From: Methanomassiliicoccales archaeon RumEn M1
GTDB taxonomy: Archaea > Thermoplasmatota > Thermoplasmata > Methanomassiliicoccales > Methanomassiliicoccaceae
Direction of reading: 5' to 3'
Assembly: GCA_001421185.1 (NCBI GenBank)
Contig: LJKK01000098.1
Coordinates: 55,378 to 119,377, forward strand
Length of the DNA: 64,000 nt
A model generated the notes under the pieces. It was not told the DNA's origin and did no database searches. It was given only the letters and a program-made list of their open reading frames with translations. A program made the translations under genes and the position numbers. Numbering within the stretch: the stretch's first letter is position 1; each line of letters begins with the position of its first letter. Positions 39,286-48,312 of the stretch are shown in pieces.

Positions 39286-40442
39286 GATATCAGCTCCACC
39301 AGGCCCTTGGCGTCCCGGAACACCACCTTCTGCGAGCATAGGGTGGCGAGGTAGTTGCAGGCCTTGCCCGAGTTGGTGGCGGTGCATTTGAACCTCTCCT
39401 CGATGGGCGTGACGACCATGCAGGTGTCGCACACCAGCTTGCCGAAGCGCTCCAGTTCCTTGGCCTCCTTGGGGCAGGCGGCCAGGGTGTGGCGGGAGGT
39501 GCAGAACCACACCTCGGCGTCCCCCTGACGACGACGCCCCTTCAGCATGGCCGCCAGCTGCCTTATCTCGTCGACCGAGAGATGGGGGCAGCCGAAGGCC
39601 ACCAGCTCCGGGTCGCTGCCGGTGTTGACCTTCTCCCGGGCGGCCGCCATCTCCCGGTGGCCGATGGTCACGCGCTCCAGGCCAGCGATGCTGAAGGAGC
39701 CGGCCTCGGGAGTGATGCCCTCCACGTGGAACATGGCCACCGAGCCCGATGCCGCCATGGCGGCGGCCAGCGTCTTGAGCTGGTCGATGGTGGGCCTGAT
39801 GCCACGGAAGTACGGTATCCGGGCGCCGGCGATGGCGCCGGCGGCCTGGCCCAGCATGGAATAGTCGATGTCCTCGCCCTCCACCTCGATGACCACCGCC
39901 GGGGCGCGGTTGGCCTCGATGTGCAGGCCGTACTCGGGGGTCTTGCCGATGATGGCCGCCGCCAGGGCCCCGGGCCCGCCCTCACGGTTGGTCCGGGCGC
40001 CAATGACCGAGTTGGCAAAGCTCAGGGCGCTTGATTCCGCCCATGCCAGATGCTGTCCTCTCTTGGGGACGTTCGTTCCTAGGTAGGGAGTGCATGAGCA
40101 GTCGGAGGTGACGCCCAGCCTCTCGTAGCATTCGATGATGTGCCGCTGACGGTCGGCGAACCGGGGGGAGATCCCCATCTCCTCCCATCGCCGGCGGTCC
40201 ATTCCGGCCGGGTTGAGGGTGGTGGGGACGCATACGCGGGCGCTGGACATCTCCTCCAGAAGGCCGATGCCGCCCTCACCGATCGTCTTATAGGATACTC
40301 CTGACAGGTGCGCCGAGCTGATCGGTACCAATCTCTCCGCTCCGTAGATGTCGCCGAGCGCCACGAGGAGCTCCATGGCCTTGCGGCCGCCCTCTCCCTT
40401 CTCGCCGGCAAGGATGGCTTCCTCGTCCCTGTTCAACTGCAT
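39282..40442 (-). CDS. Phosphomevalonate dehydratase large subunit (aconitase X)
   Basis: The 386-residue catalytic subunit of the archaeal modified mevalonate pathway, converting mevalonate-5-phosphate to trans-anhydromevalonate-5-phosphate on the way to isopentenyl phosphate. AcnX features include SAHLSGVSYKTIGEGG, the cluster Cys region VTSDCSCTPYLG, the ESSA.SFANSVIGARTNREGG motif and FGCPHLSVDEIR, with later Cys residues that could complete the Fe-S site. It is the first gene of a two-gene operon. The decarboxylase and isopentenyl phosphate kinase are not in the window. Confidence 0.9.
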   Translation of the reverse strand: MQLNRDEEAILAGEKGEGGRKAMELLVALGDIYGAERLVPISSAHLSGVSYKTIGEGGIGLLEEMSSARVCVPTTLNPAGMDRRRWEEMGISPRFADRQRHIIECYERLGVTSDCSCTPYLGTNVPKRGQHLAWAESSALSFANSVIGARTNREGGPGALAAAIIGKTPEYGLHIEANRAPAVVIEVEGEDIDYSMLGQAAGAIAGARIPYFRGIRPTIDQLKTLAAAMAASGSVAMFHVEGITPEAGSFSIAGLERVTIGHREMAAAREKVNTGSDPELVAFGCPHLSVDEIRQLAAMLKGRRRQGDAEVWFCTSRHTLAACPKEAKELERFGKLVCDTCMVVTPIEERFKCTATNSGKACNYLATLCSQKVVFRDAKGLVELIS

Positions 40443-40639
40443 TGCCGCTCTGTAGGTCCTTTCCCGTTAAAACCGTTTGGAGCGAAGGTTCAGTAGCGCG
40501 CATCAGAGGACGGCGATGGAGCATTGACGTGGGACCTCGCGACGGCCTTGACCTTCTCGACACGCACGTCGACCCGAGCAATGTTCCGTGCGGCCATAAC
40601 ATGAGAAGGTGTTAAATACTAAATTGATTTTGACCTTTT

Positions 40640-40656
40640 TGACTGACGGTCAGTCA
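40640..40656 (+). promoter_or_regulatory. Perfect palindrome, probable TetR operator
   Basis: TGACTGACGGTCAGTCA has 8-base arms around one central base. It lies 9 bases before the tetR ATG and about 25 bases after a TTAAATA box (40611-40617), so it would cover the transcription start. Autorepression by the adjacent TetR protein is the natural reading. Confidence 0.65.
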
Positions 40657-40665
40657 GAGTTTATC

Positions 40666-41442
40666 ATGTCGAGCAAGATCGCATTCGAGCGCAGGATGGA
40701 CTTCGTGGCGGCGGCGCGCGAGCTCTTCGAGGAGAAGGGCTTCGAGAACACCTCGGTGGACGACATAGTCGCCAGGCTGGGGGTCGCCAAGGGCCTGTTC
40801 TACTATTACTTCGAATCGAAGGAGAAGCTCCTCGACCTGATCATGGAGCAGATGATGAACGAGATAGGGTCGGCCATCACTGCTTCGATGGAGAAGAAGG
40901 GGCTGACGGCGATCGAACGCCTGGGCGAGCTCATGAAATGCAGCTCCGAGGTCACCTTCCGCTCCCGCACCATACTGAGATATTTCCACAAGGAGCGCAA
41001 CCGCTCGGTGCGTTTATCCATGGAGAACAAGGCCATGGAGCTGATGGTCCCCGCCCTTGAGCGAATCGTGCGCCAGGGGATCGAAGAGAAGGTCTTCGAC
41101 ACCCCCTATCCAAGGGAGGCCGCGGTGGCCATGCTGTTCTTGACTGCCGGCCTGAAAGAGCTGACGCCCCCCGAGCCCACAGCGGACGACCTGATCCGGC
41201 TCAACCGGGCCACACAGCTTTACGCCGAGCGCATCGTGGGGGCCGCTCCCGGTTCCCTGCATGTTTACAACCTGATGCTGCCCCCCCGAGCTGAGAGGGG
41301 CCGAACACGACTGACACTCACCCAGGAGCCTGACATATGTTCAATATTAGACGTAAGAGTAGCGAACGAAAGCACCGCGATGCCTCCGGCGAAGGGCGCC
41401 CCGCAAGGATTTCCAGCCGCGGCTTCGTCATGCTCGGACTGA
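40666..41442 (+). CDS. TetR-family transcriptional regulator
   Basis: The N-terminal helix-turn-helix is classic TetR: FVAAARELFEEKGFENTSVDDIVARLGVAKGLFYYYFESKEKLL (residues about 12-55), followed by a helical ligand-binding domain. ATG 40666 follows the palindromic operator. As written the frame runs to 41442 and overlaps the MFS gene by 106 bases with a low-quality tail; with one C fewer in the seven-C run at 41281-41287 the protein would end at 41314 after 215 residues, the usual TetR length. I suspect that shorter form is correct. It presumably controls the MFS gene. Confidence 0.88.
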   Translation: MSSKIAFERRMDFVAAARELFEEKGFENTSVDDIVARLGVAKGLFYYYFESKEKLLDLIMEQMMNEIGSAITASMEKKGLTAIERLGELMKCSSEVTFRSRTILRYFHKERNRSVRLSMENKAMELMVPALERIVRQGIEEKVFDTPYPREAAVAMLFLTAGLKELTPPEPTADDLIRLNRATQLYAERIVGAAPGSLHVYNLMLPPRAERGRTRLTLTQEPDICSILDVRVANESTAMPPAKGAPQGFPAAASSCSD

Positions 41443-43004
41443 CCCTAGGCATGTTGCTGGCCAGCCTGGACCAGACGGTGGTGGGGACGAGCCTTCCCCG
41501 CATAGTGGCGGTGTTGGGCGGCATGGAGCTGTTCTCTTGGCTGTTCACCGCCTACATGCTGGCCCAGACCATCACCATTCCCATAGCGGGAAAATTGAGC
41601 GATCGGATGGGGCGCAAGCCGATCTTCATGGCCGGCATGGTCCTGTTCATGGCCGGCTCGCTCATCGCCGGGTTCTCCACCTCCATGGAGATGCTCATAG
41701 TGTGCCGGTTCATCCAGGGTCTGGGCGGAGGGGCCCTCATCCCCGTGGCCATGGCCACGGTGGCTGACCTGTATGCTCCTCAGGACCGCGGAAAGATCCA
41801 GGGCATGCTGGGCGCCGTGTTCGCCCTGTCCACCGTCATCGGTCCCTTCATAGGCGGCTTCATCGTCGACAACTGGGACTGGGACTGGGTGTTCTGGGTC
41901 AACCTGCCCATAGGCATCTTCGCCCTCATCGTGGCCTCGGTCAAGTTCCCCGCCCTGGAGCGCCAGGAGACCGCTCCGGTCGATCTCCTCGGCATCGTGA
42001 CGCTGGTCGGGGCTCTGGCCCCCGGTCTGCTGGCCCTCACCTGGGGTGGGACCACCTATCCCTGGACCAGCCCCCTCATCCTGGGCATGGTCGCCTTCTC
42101 GGGAATCATGATAGCGGCGTTCATCGTGGTGGAGAGAAGGGCGGCCGATCCCCTGCTGCCTTTCGGCCTGTTCCGGGAGTCCATATTCACCATGGGCAGC
42201 GCGGGGCTGTTCATCATGGCGGTGGGCATGTTCGGCGTCATCGGCTTCCTGCCCCTGTTCCTGCAGGCAGTCATGGGGATGAGCGCCACCAACAGCGGCA
42301 TGCTGACCATCCCCCTGATGATCGGTTCCATGGTGACCTCCATCACCAGCGGGTTCCTCCTGAAGCGCACCGGTTACAAGCCTTGGCTGCTGATCGGCCC
42401 TCCGATCATGGCCGCCGGGATGTTCCTGCTCTCCACCCTCCATGCGGGAAGCAGTCCCCTGGAGGCGGTGATCTACCAGGCCATCGTCGGCCTGGGCATG
42501 GGGGCGGTCATGTCGAACTACATCGTGGCCGCGCAGAACGTCATGCCCAAGAGCGAGATGGGCGTGGCCACATCGGCCATGAGCCTGTTCCGCAGCATCG
42601 GAGGAACGGTGGGCATCACCCTGTTCGGCGCCGTTCTGAACAACCGGATGGTGGCCGAGATAGGGGCGAACCTTCCCGCGGAGGCCGCGGAGCTGCTGCC
42701 CACCACCAGCGCCAACGAGCTGGGCAACATACTGCTCGATCCCGAGCTGGCAGCCATCATCCCGGCGTTCATCCAGGAGGCGATAAGGCTATCCCTGCAG
42801 AACAGCATAACCTATCTGTTCCTGATTGGCGCGATCATCGTGGCCTTCTCCTTCATCACCAGCGCCCTGGTCCGGAAGGTGCCCCTCAAGAGCACTGAGG
42901 AGTACTACGGCACGGGGGCCGAGGGCCATGAGATCTCGGAGGAAACACCAGGGGACGATGCCAAGGAAGCCCGGGCGTCGGTGACGGAGGTTCCAGACCG
43001 ATGA
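41337..43004 (+). CDS. MFS drug exporter of the DHA2 (EmrB/QacA) type
   Basis: The 555-residue transporter has fourteen predicted helices. Motif A-like GKLSDRMGRKPIF lies between helices 2 and 3, and the helix-1 motif D1 LDQTVVGTSLPRI is characteristic of the 14-helix DHA2 family. The proton-driven family exports drugs, dyes or biocides; specificity is unknown. It lies directly downstream of, and is probably co-transcribed with, a TetR repressor, the common arrangement for inducible efflux. A hydrophilic tail of about 45 residues ends the protein. Confidence 0.92.
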   Translation: MFNIRRKSSERKHRDASGEGRPARISSRGFVMLGLTLGMLLASLDQTVVGTSLPRIVAVLGGMELFSWLFTAYMLAQTITIPIAGKLSDRMGRKPIFMAGMVLFMAGSLIAGFSTSMEMLIVCRFIQGLGGGALIPVAMATVADLYAPQDRGKIQGMLGAVFALSTVIGPFIGGFIVDNWDWDWVFWVNLPIGIFALIVASVKFPALERQETAPVDLLGIVTLVGALAPGLLALTWGGTTYPWTSPLILGMVAFSGIMIAAFIVVERRAADPLLPFGLFRESIFTMGSAGLFIMAVGMFGVIGFLPLFLQAVMGMSATNSGMLTIPLMIGSMVTSITSGFLLKRTGYKPWLLIGPPIMAAGMFLLSTLHAGSSPLEAVIYQAIVGLGMGAVMSNYIVAAQNVMPKSEMGVATSAMSLFRSIGGTVGITLFGAVLNNRMVAEIGANLPAEAAELLPTTSANELGNILLDPELAAIIPAFIQEAIRLSLQNSITYLFLIGAIIVAFSFITSALVRKVPLKSTEEYYGTGAEGHEISEETPGDDAKEARASVTEVPDR

Positions 43005-43053
43005 TCACCGCCCGGGCCATCGCATCAAGGCATCATGACATGGAGGCGACTTA

Positions 43054-43488
43054 ATGGGGAACGAGAGAATCTATCGACAGATCCTCCTGCCGGTGGACGG
43101 CAGCGAGAGCGCGCAGAAAGCGATGAAGACGGGCCTGGAACTGGCCAAGATGCTGGGGGCCGAGGTGACGGCCATCAGCGTGGTCGACATGACCTCGTTC
43201 TCCCAGACCGCCCAGGGCTACATGCTGCCCGACCTGTACGTGTATGCCGACAAGGCGGCCGAGGCGTCGGTCAAGGAGGTCATACAGGCCGGCGAATCGA
43301 TGGGCGTGAAGGTCAAGGGCATCGTGTCCCGGGGCTCGCCCGCGGAGGACATCATCGACCGCTCCGGGGAGCACGACCTCATCATCATGGGAACGCACGG
43401 CCGGAGCGGGGTGTCCCACGCCCTGATTGGGAGCGTGGCCGAGAGGGTGGTCCGCTTCGCCTCCTGCCCCGTGATGGTGGTAAAATGA
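43054..43488 (+). CDS. Universal stress protein (UspA family)
   Basis: The 144-residue protein starts with YRQILLPVDGSESAQKAM and has the ATP-binding loop GTHGRSGVSHALIGSVAERVV (G-x2-G-x9-G-S), so it belongs to the ATP-binding class of Usp proteins. It lies 49 bases after the MFS gene on the same strand and could be read through with it, but no operon signal is clear. Such proteins respond to stress or regulate transporters; a Kef-type antiporter gene follows 126 bases later. Confidence 0.92.
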   Translation: MGNERIYRQILLPVDGSESAQKAMKTGLELAKMLGAEVTAISVVDMTSFSQTAQGYMLPDLYVYADKAAEASVKEVIQAGESMGVKVKGIVSRGSPAEDIIDRSGEHDLIIMGTHGRSGVSHALIGSVAERVVRFASCPVMVVK

Positions 43489-43614
43489 CCACGCGGAGGT
43501 CTCGATGACCGGACCAAGATGAATGTCTTAAAATATAGTCCGGATATTTAACCAGCGCAAACCGGCGCACTCGGCCACGGCCGCTCAGGCGCCCCCTATG
43601 CGCACCCCAACACC

Positions 43615-45391
43615 GTGGTGGACGCACTGGACTACGTAAGCAGATTGCTGCTGGACCTTACCTTGATGCTCCTCATAGCCGGAGCATGTTCGATCATATT
43701 CTCACGCATCAGGTTGCCTCCGATCATAGGCTACCTGGCGGCCGGCATCATCCTAGGGCCGACCATGCTGACCGACATCTCGGTCGATCCGGCCACCATC
43801 GAGCTGCTGTCCAACATGGGCATAGTCCTGCTGATGTTCTCCATCGGGCTGAACCTCAACCTGCAGAGGCTGAAGCAGCTCGGCTCCTACATCATCATCC
43901 TGCTGGCGCTGGAGATGCCGTTCATGGTGGTGGCCGGTTACCTGGCCGGCCTCGCCATGGGGCTGGACAGCGTGGCCTCGATCTTCCTGGGGGCGGTGAT
44001 ATCGGGCACCAGCACCGCGGTGGTGGTGGCCTGCCTGCAAGGTCGGAAGGACATAGATGACGAGGTCAAGTCCACGTCCACCACGATCACCGTCATGGAG
44101 GACCTGGGGCAGGTCATCATCCTCTCCATGGCCGCGCCCCTGCTGGTGGGCGACGCCCCCGCCCTGGGCAACATCGCCCTGATGGTGTTGGGCATCGTGA
44201 TCTTCGTGGTCTTCAGCCTGCTGCTGGGCAGCAAGCTCATACCGCCCATTCTCAACTGGATCGGAAAGAGGTACGATCCCGAGGTCCTGCTCATCGTGGC
44301 CCTGGGACTGTGCTTCCTCATGGCCCTGACGTCCAGCCTCATCGGGCTGTCCATCGCCATCGGCGCGTTCATCATGGGCCTCATCGTCTCCCAGGCCGAT
44401 CATTCCAAGGAGATAACGGAGAAGGTCAGCCCCATGAAGGAGGTGTTCATGGCGGTCTTCTTCATCAGCATCGGCATACAGGTGGTGCCGACGGCCATCA
44501 TCGACAACTTGAGCCTGGTTCTGATCATCGCCGCGGTGTTCATCACGGCCAAGATCCTGGGCGTCAGCTTCGGAAGCTACCTCCTGAGGGGGAACCCCCG
44601 CAGCGGCTTCATGATCGCCGTCAGCCTGGTGGCCATGGGCGAGTTCGCCTTCATCATCGCCAAGACCGCCCTGGACGCTGGAGTGGTGGACCAGCGGTTC
44701 TACGCTTCGGTCATCGGGGCGGCGCTGGTGACGATGATACTGTTGCCCATGCTCTCCAAGGCATCCTCGGCCATGTATTCCGGGCTGTCGCGCATCACGC
44801 CCCATCCGGTGAGGGAGGCAGTGTCCCGCTTCGATAGGCTGCGGGTCGACATCGGGAACCGCGCGACGTCCACGCCCGAGGTCCGCAGGGCCATCAAATG
44901 GGAGCTGGTGCTGGTGTTCGTGGACCTGCTGACCATCGTGCTGGCCCAGACGCTGTTCTACAGCATCGTGGTGCCCGTCGCACTGGCCCCAGGGCCGGGG
45001 CAGGACCTGGACTGGACGAGCAGTGCGCTGACCATCAGCATTAGCATGATGCTGATGCTTCCCGCGGTCCTCAACATGTTCCAGGGCATCAAGAGGATCG
45101 CCAGTCTGCTCGCCAGCGGCGACGCCAAGGGAGCGCCCGCCAAGAAGGGCATGCGGCTGTACATCACCTTCAGGAACCTGGGGGAGGTCGCCGCCCTGCT
45201 GCTGGTGGTGCTCCTCTTCCTTCCGTTCCTGGCGGAGACGATCGGGGTTCCGGCGTCCATATGGACCGGCCTGGGGGGTGCTCATCGTGGTCCTGATCGC
45301 CATGGGCGCCCGGTCGTACATCAGCGCCAGACATCCGAAGGTGTACGATGGGAGCGATGGAGACATCGGGAACGACGTCAGCAAGGAGTGA
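43615..45391 (+). CDS. Kef-type CPA2 cation:proton antiporter, frame broken near the end
   Basis: The membrane part has about twelve helices with CPA2 features (RLPPIIGYLAAGIILGP near residue 28, VISGTSTAVVVACLQGRKD, GLSIAIGAFIMGLIVSQA). Beyond that is a region with two more hydrophobic helix groups and no TrkA-N domain, unlike classic KefB/C. The first frame runs into the tRNA on the other strand; removing one G from the run 45273-45278 gives the natural ending VLIVVLIAMGARSYISARHPK and a stop at 45391, 592 codons. Start is GTG 43615 or 43618. A TTAAAATATAG box at about 43528 precedes it. Confidence 0.85.
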
Positions 45392-45397
45392 AAAAGG

Positions 45398-45494
45398 CGG
45401 ACCCGGGGGGATTCGAACCCCCGTTTGAGGCTTTCCCTGGACCGCTTTAGGTCCACCGGAGGCCCCAGTGATATCCAAGCTACACTACGAGTCC
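45398..45494 (-). tRNA. tRNA-Arg (CCG) with an intron
   Basis: On the minus strand a full cloverleaf folds. GGACTCG pairs with CGGGTCC in the acceptor stem; the D arm is GTG...CAC; the anticodon stem is GGGGC/GCCTC; the T arm is GGGGG-TTCGAAT-CCCCC; the discriminator is G, and CCA is not encoded. The anticodon loop holds CTCCGG, then about 23 extra bases (45433-45455, containing the hairpin TGGACC...GGTCCA), then A. Removing these at the usual 37/38 site leaves a 74-base tRNA with anticodon CCG. I did not verify a bulge-helix-bulge geometry. Confidence 0.85.
45433..45455 (-). other. tRNA intron at position 37/38
   Basis: The 23-base insert TGGACCTAAAGCGGTCCAGG... forms a six-base-pair hairpin between TGGACC and GGTCCA with a short loop. 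Its location just 3' of the anticodon is the canonical archaeal intron site. Exact ends could shift by a base or two. Confidence 0.65.
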
Positions 45495-45552
45495 CAGCTC
45501 TCAGATGGAAAAGGACTAGATAAAGATTGTCGATGGAGCGGACCTGGCGGGC

Positions 45553-46356
45553 TCAGCGATCTCCTCGGAGAGCGCGGCCGGTCCGGACGTGCTCGCCCAG
45601 GACGACGTCCATCACCTCGTCGAACAGGGCAGGGAGATCTCTCCGCATGACCTCAAGGCCCTTCTCGGTGATCCCTCCCTCGGTGGCCACCGCTCCGCAT
45701 ATCGAGGAGGGCGAACGTCCCGTTCCCACCATGGAGGCGGTCGCCAGGACCGTTTCGGTGAGCATTACCAGCGCCTCGTCGTATGTGTAGCCCCGACCCT
45801 CGGCGGAGCGGGCGAAGTGCTCGATGATGGTGGCGATGAATGCAGGGCCGCAGGAGGTCAGGCAGGTCCCGGCATCGAGACGGCCCTCGTCGACCACCCT
45901 CACCTGGCCGATCGAGGAGAAAAGGTCTTCCAGACGTCCGCGTTCCTCCGGGCCGACATCATCGCGGTGATGGACGAGGGTGACCCCCCGGCCCACTTCG
46001 GCCGTTATGGAAGGGATCACCTTGGACACGGGGGCGGCGCTGTCGATGTCCGAGATGGACACTCCGCCGTTGATGAGGACGAGGTGGCCTGAAGGCGAGA
46101 GGGAAGGACGCACCTCGTTCATGACCGCCGGCACCTGCTCGCTCCGTACGCAGATGAACAGCAGGTCGCTCGTCCTGGCCGCGAGGCCGTTGTCGGTGGT
46201 GATCTCGACCTCGGGCCATCGTTCTACAAGAGGCGCCATCCGGGACAGCGTCCGCGAGGACACGATGACGTCCGAGGGCGACAGCGTCCCGTGGGCCAAC
46301 AGGCCGTTGAGCATGGCGCTGGCCATGTTGCCATATCCGATGATGCCGACCTTCAC
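45553..46356 (-). CDS. proC: Pyrroline-5-carboxylate reductase
   Basis: Last step of proline synthesis. The 267-residue protein has the Rossmann start VGIIGYGNMASAMLNGL, the LLFICVRSEQVPAV strand and the C-terminal helical domain with DAGTCLTSCGPAFIATIIEHF and VATEGGITEKGLEVM, the last two being family signatures. Start is GTG 46356 (VKVGIIGYG); the longer open frame is not conserved. No proA or proB gene is present. Confidence 0.9.
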   Translation of the reverse strand: MKVGIIGYGNMASAMLNGLLAHGTLSPSDVIVSSRTLSRMAPLVERWPEVEITTDNGLAARTSDLLFICVRSEQVPAVMNEVRPSLSPSGHLVLINGGVSISDIDSAAPVSKVIPSITAEVGRGVTLVHHRDDVGPEERGRLEDLFSSIGQVRVVDEGRLDAGTCLTSCGPAFIATIIEHFARSAEGRGYTYDEALVMLTETVLATASMVGTGRSPSSICGAVATEGGITEKGLEVMRRDLPALFDEVMDVVLGEHVRTGRALRGDR

Positions 46357-46421
46357 GGCCGTGGAACGGGGTCTAACATAAAAAACTGGCAGCCCGGAGG
46401 CCAAATAAATGGAAAGGGATT

Positions 46422-46433
46422 GGAAGGGGTTTA
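46422..46433 (-). terminator. AAACCCCTTCC 3'-end element after the eS31 gene
   Basis: On the minus strand TAAACCCCTTCC begins with the eS31 stop codon and is followed by AATCCCTTTCC and an A/T-rich stretch, at the end of the five-gene Rpo7 operon. Same word as after psmB. Confidence 0.45.
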
Positions 46434-46655
46434 CTCCTTCTTGGTCTTGAACTCGGTGTAGCCACACCGGCCGCAGGCGCTGCGGTCCTTGTGCTCGGAG
46501 AGGAACACGCCGGGGCCGCACTTGGGGCAGGAACGCCTCTTGCGCTCCAGCTTTCCGCCCTCCACCGAGTAGTAGTCCTTCTTGGCGGCCGCGCCGCCCT
46601 TCTTCTCGCCGCCCTTGGCGGGCGCCTTCTTGTCAGACTTCTGATCCTTGGCCAT
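46431..46655 (-). CDS. rps27ae: Ribosomal protein eS31 (S27ae)
   Basis: The 74-residue protein ends with the family zinc ribbon [18 protein letters not shown] and [10 protein letters not shown] after a Lys-rich N-terminal tail, as in archaeal S27ae of the small ribosomal subunit. ATG 46655 ([10 protein letters not shown]) is preferred; the three extra upstream residues overlap the eS24 stop. It is the last gene of the Rpo7-Spt4-CoA kinase-eS24-eS31 operon. The Lys/Ala-rich N-terminus is longer than in some archaea. Confidence 0.95.
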   Translation of the reverse strand: MAKDQKSDKKAPAKGGEKKGGAAAKKDYYSVEGGKLERKRRSCPKCGPGVFLSEHKDRSACGRCGYTEFKTKKE

Positions 46656-46660
46656 CGTGA

Positions 46661-46993
46661 TCACCTCTTGGACTTCTTGACGACGCTCGCCTTGACCCTC
46701 TTGGGCTTCTTCTCGGCCATGCCGTTCCTCACCAGGATGTAGTTCTTCTCGTACTTCTTGGCGGTCTCGACGTCGTCGTACACCTTGGCGTATCCGTCGG
46801 TGGAGCCCATTCCGTACTTGGATGCCATCTCATCGATGACCACCCGCTCCTTGGGCACTCCCAGCGCAGCGGCCAGGGCGGTGCGGACGGCGTCCCTGGA
46901 AGGAGTGGTCTCCCCGTCGTGGTCGGCCTTGAAGTTGACCTCGACCCGGGCCAGGTTCTTGTTCTCGTTCTTGCTTACGATATCGACCTTCAA
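46661..46993 (-). CDS. rps24e: Ribosomal protein eS24
   Basis: The 110-residue small-subunit protein has the expected [18 protein letters not shown] start, the [24 protein letters not shown] core and a basic C-terminus, all typical of archaeal S24e. The first four bases overlap the end of the dephospho-CoA kinase gene, consistent with translational coupling in this conserved operon. Confidence 0.95.
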   Translation of the reverse strand: MKVDIVSKNENKNLARVEVNFKADHDGETTPSRDAVRTALAAALGVPKERVVIDEMASKYGMGSTDGYAKVYDDVETAKKYEKNYILVRNGMAEKKPKRVKASVVKKSKR

Positions 46994-47547
46994 TCTAATT
47001 CCTCCATCTTTTCGATGAACGTGGTTGCCAGGCCTGCCGTTCTCTCGTCTATCCTCAGCAGGGCCATCCCCTTTCCGGGAACGCCATACATGAGGCAGGA
47101 ACCGAGGGGGGCCATCGCCGCGCAGGCCAGAGCGGCCAGGTCCTCTTCTCCCTCGACCTGTAATTTGGTTGGAACGTCTCTTTTCAAGGCCTCGCTCAGC
47201 TCGTTCACGAGCTCGGCCGTTATAAGCCCTGCAGGATTGTTGACCTTCACGTGGATGCCCTCGTACAGATCCAGCTTCTCCGCGAGAGGGGTATAGGTGC
47301 GGCGCTCGGTCTTGAGGTCATACACAATGAGGTCGGGCGCAAATCCGTTGTCCAACAGGGTAAAGGAGACCATGTCCCCGATCGCCATGAGCATCTCGCA
47401 CCCCTTTAGTTCGTCTGACAGCTCGTCTAGGCTGACGATGCGTCCGAGGCCGGTGCTGAGATCCTCCCTCATATCCAGAGGCAGACGCAGTGCCCGCTTG
47501 GGGCGCACGAGCCTACCGGACCTTGAGGGCGAACTTTCCGTTGACAT
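46990..47547 (-). CDS. GTP-dependent dephospho-CoA kinase (DUF359)
   Basis: Completes CoA synthesis in archaea, using GTP to phosphorylate dephospho-CoA. The 185-residue protein shows the family motifs MLMAIGDMVSFTLLDNGFAPDLIVYDLKTERR, IHVKVNNPAGLITAELV and VEGEEDLAALACAAMAPLGSCLMYGVPGKG. It lies in its conserved archaeal position between spt4 and eS24. The N-terminus overlaps spt4 by 35 bases; a start nearer LRLPLDMRED is possible. Confidence 0.92.
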   Translation of the reverse strand: MSTESSPSRSGRLVRPKRALRLPLDMREDLSTGLGRIVSLDELSDELKGCEMLMAIGDMVSFTLLDNGFAPDLIVYDLKTERRTYTPLAEKLDLYEGIHVKVNNPAGLITAELVNELSEALKRDVPTKLQVEGEEDLAALACAAMAPLGSCLMYGVPGKGMALLRIDERTAGLATTFIEKMEELD

Positions 47548-47701
47548 GTATGCCCATCCTCTGGGCGATCTCCGAACGAGTGTGATCGATGATTACCACG
47601 TAACCCTGCCAGTCCTTGGTGGTTGGGTTCCCGCAGAGAGGACACTTGTCCTCCTCGCTGATGAAGCTGCAGTTCTTGCAGGCCTTCTGGATCGCTTTCA
47701 T
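47513..47701 (-). CDS. spt4: Transcription elongation factor Spt4
   Basis: A 62-residue zinc-ribbon protein, CKNCSFI...CPLCGNP, followed by KDWQGYVVIIDHTRSEIAQRMGI, the archaeal Spt4 (formerly RpoE'') pattern. It pairs with Spt5 to clamp RNA polymerase during elongation. Its ATG overlaps the Rpo7 stop by 4 bases, as in most archaea. Confidence 0.95.
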   Translation of the reverse strand: MKAIQKACKNCSFISEEDKCPLCGNPTTKDWQGYVVIIDHTRSEIAQRMGIHVNGKFALKVR

Positions 47702-48264
47702 GCCGCCTCACCAGAGACCTTCTTCTGATCTTCCTCTATCCATTCCAGCTTCCCGAGGCCATGCTGCCTCATGGTGAGACCGATCTTGGACTCCCGCGGG
47801 TTCCGCTCGTTCAGGCTGAGGGCGACTATACGGGCCCGAACGCGGTCACCGACCTTGAGGTCGCGCTTGGTGTCCTTTCCAAGAAGACGGCCGTTCTCGG
47901 GATCGATGTCGATGCGGTCGTCCATGATCTGTGAGATGTGAAGCAGTCCGTCCAATGGGCCGAACCGAACGAAGGCGCCGAACTTGAGGACCTCGACCAC
48001 CACGCCTTCTATGACCTCCTGCAGCTGGGGGCGGAACACCAGGGCATCATATCTGACATTCTGGTAAACGGCCCCGTCACCGTGAACTATCCGGCCAGGC
48101 CCCAGAGGCTCGACGTTGGAGACCAGGACGGTGAGCGAGTCACTGCCCTCGATCATTCCCTCGAAGGACTCCCAGCTCAGCTGGTTGATGACGCTCTCGA
48201 GATCGTCGCCCAGCCTTTCCGGCGGGATGCGCACGACCTTCTCTTTCTTCGATAGCACATACAT
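47698..48264 (-). CDS. rpoE: DNA-directed RNA polymerase subunit Rpo7 (RpoE)
   Basis: The RNAP stalk subunit that works with Rpo4. The 188-residue protein has the N-terminal RNP-like domain (MYVLSKKEKVVRIPPERLG, GPGRIVHGDGAVYQNVRYDALVF) and the C-terminal S1/OB domain (IEGVVVEVLKFGAFVRFGPLDGLLHISQI). ATG 48264 is the homologous start; 12 more residues upstream are not conserved. It heads the operon, and a strong TATA box lies about 40 bases upstream. Confidence 0.95.
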   Translation of the reverse strand: MYVLSKKEKVVRIPPERLGDDLESVINQLSWESFEGMIEGSDSLTVLVSNVEPLGPGRIVHGDGAVYQNVRYDALVFRPQLQEVIEGVVVEVLKFGAFVRFGPLDGLLHISQIMDDRIDIDPENGRLLGKDTKRDLKVGDRVRARIVALSLNERNPRESKIGLTMRQHGLGKLEWIEEDQKKVSGEAA

Positions 48265-48304
48265 GGCATGCCCTCTGAACGATGATTGTGCATAAGACAC
48301 CTCT

Positions 48305-48312
48305 TATTTATA
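48305..48312 (-). promoter_or_regulatory. TATA box of the rpoE operon
   Basis: On the minus strand TATAAATA lies 41-48 bases before the rpoE start codon, which gives a leader of roughly 15-20 bases. It is a near-consensus archaeal TATA box in otherwise GC-rich sequence. Confidence 0.65.

Noticed and set aside
40490..40597. 35-codon minus-strand open frame in the gap between the AcnX operon and tetR
   Set aside because: Its start is too near the AT-rich promoter stretch of tetR to have a promoter of its own and it has no recognisable motif.
43753..45456. 567-codon open frame antisense to the Kef antiporter
   Set aside because: Shadow of a strongly conserved transporter, low-complexity His/Gly/Asp-rich translation.
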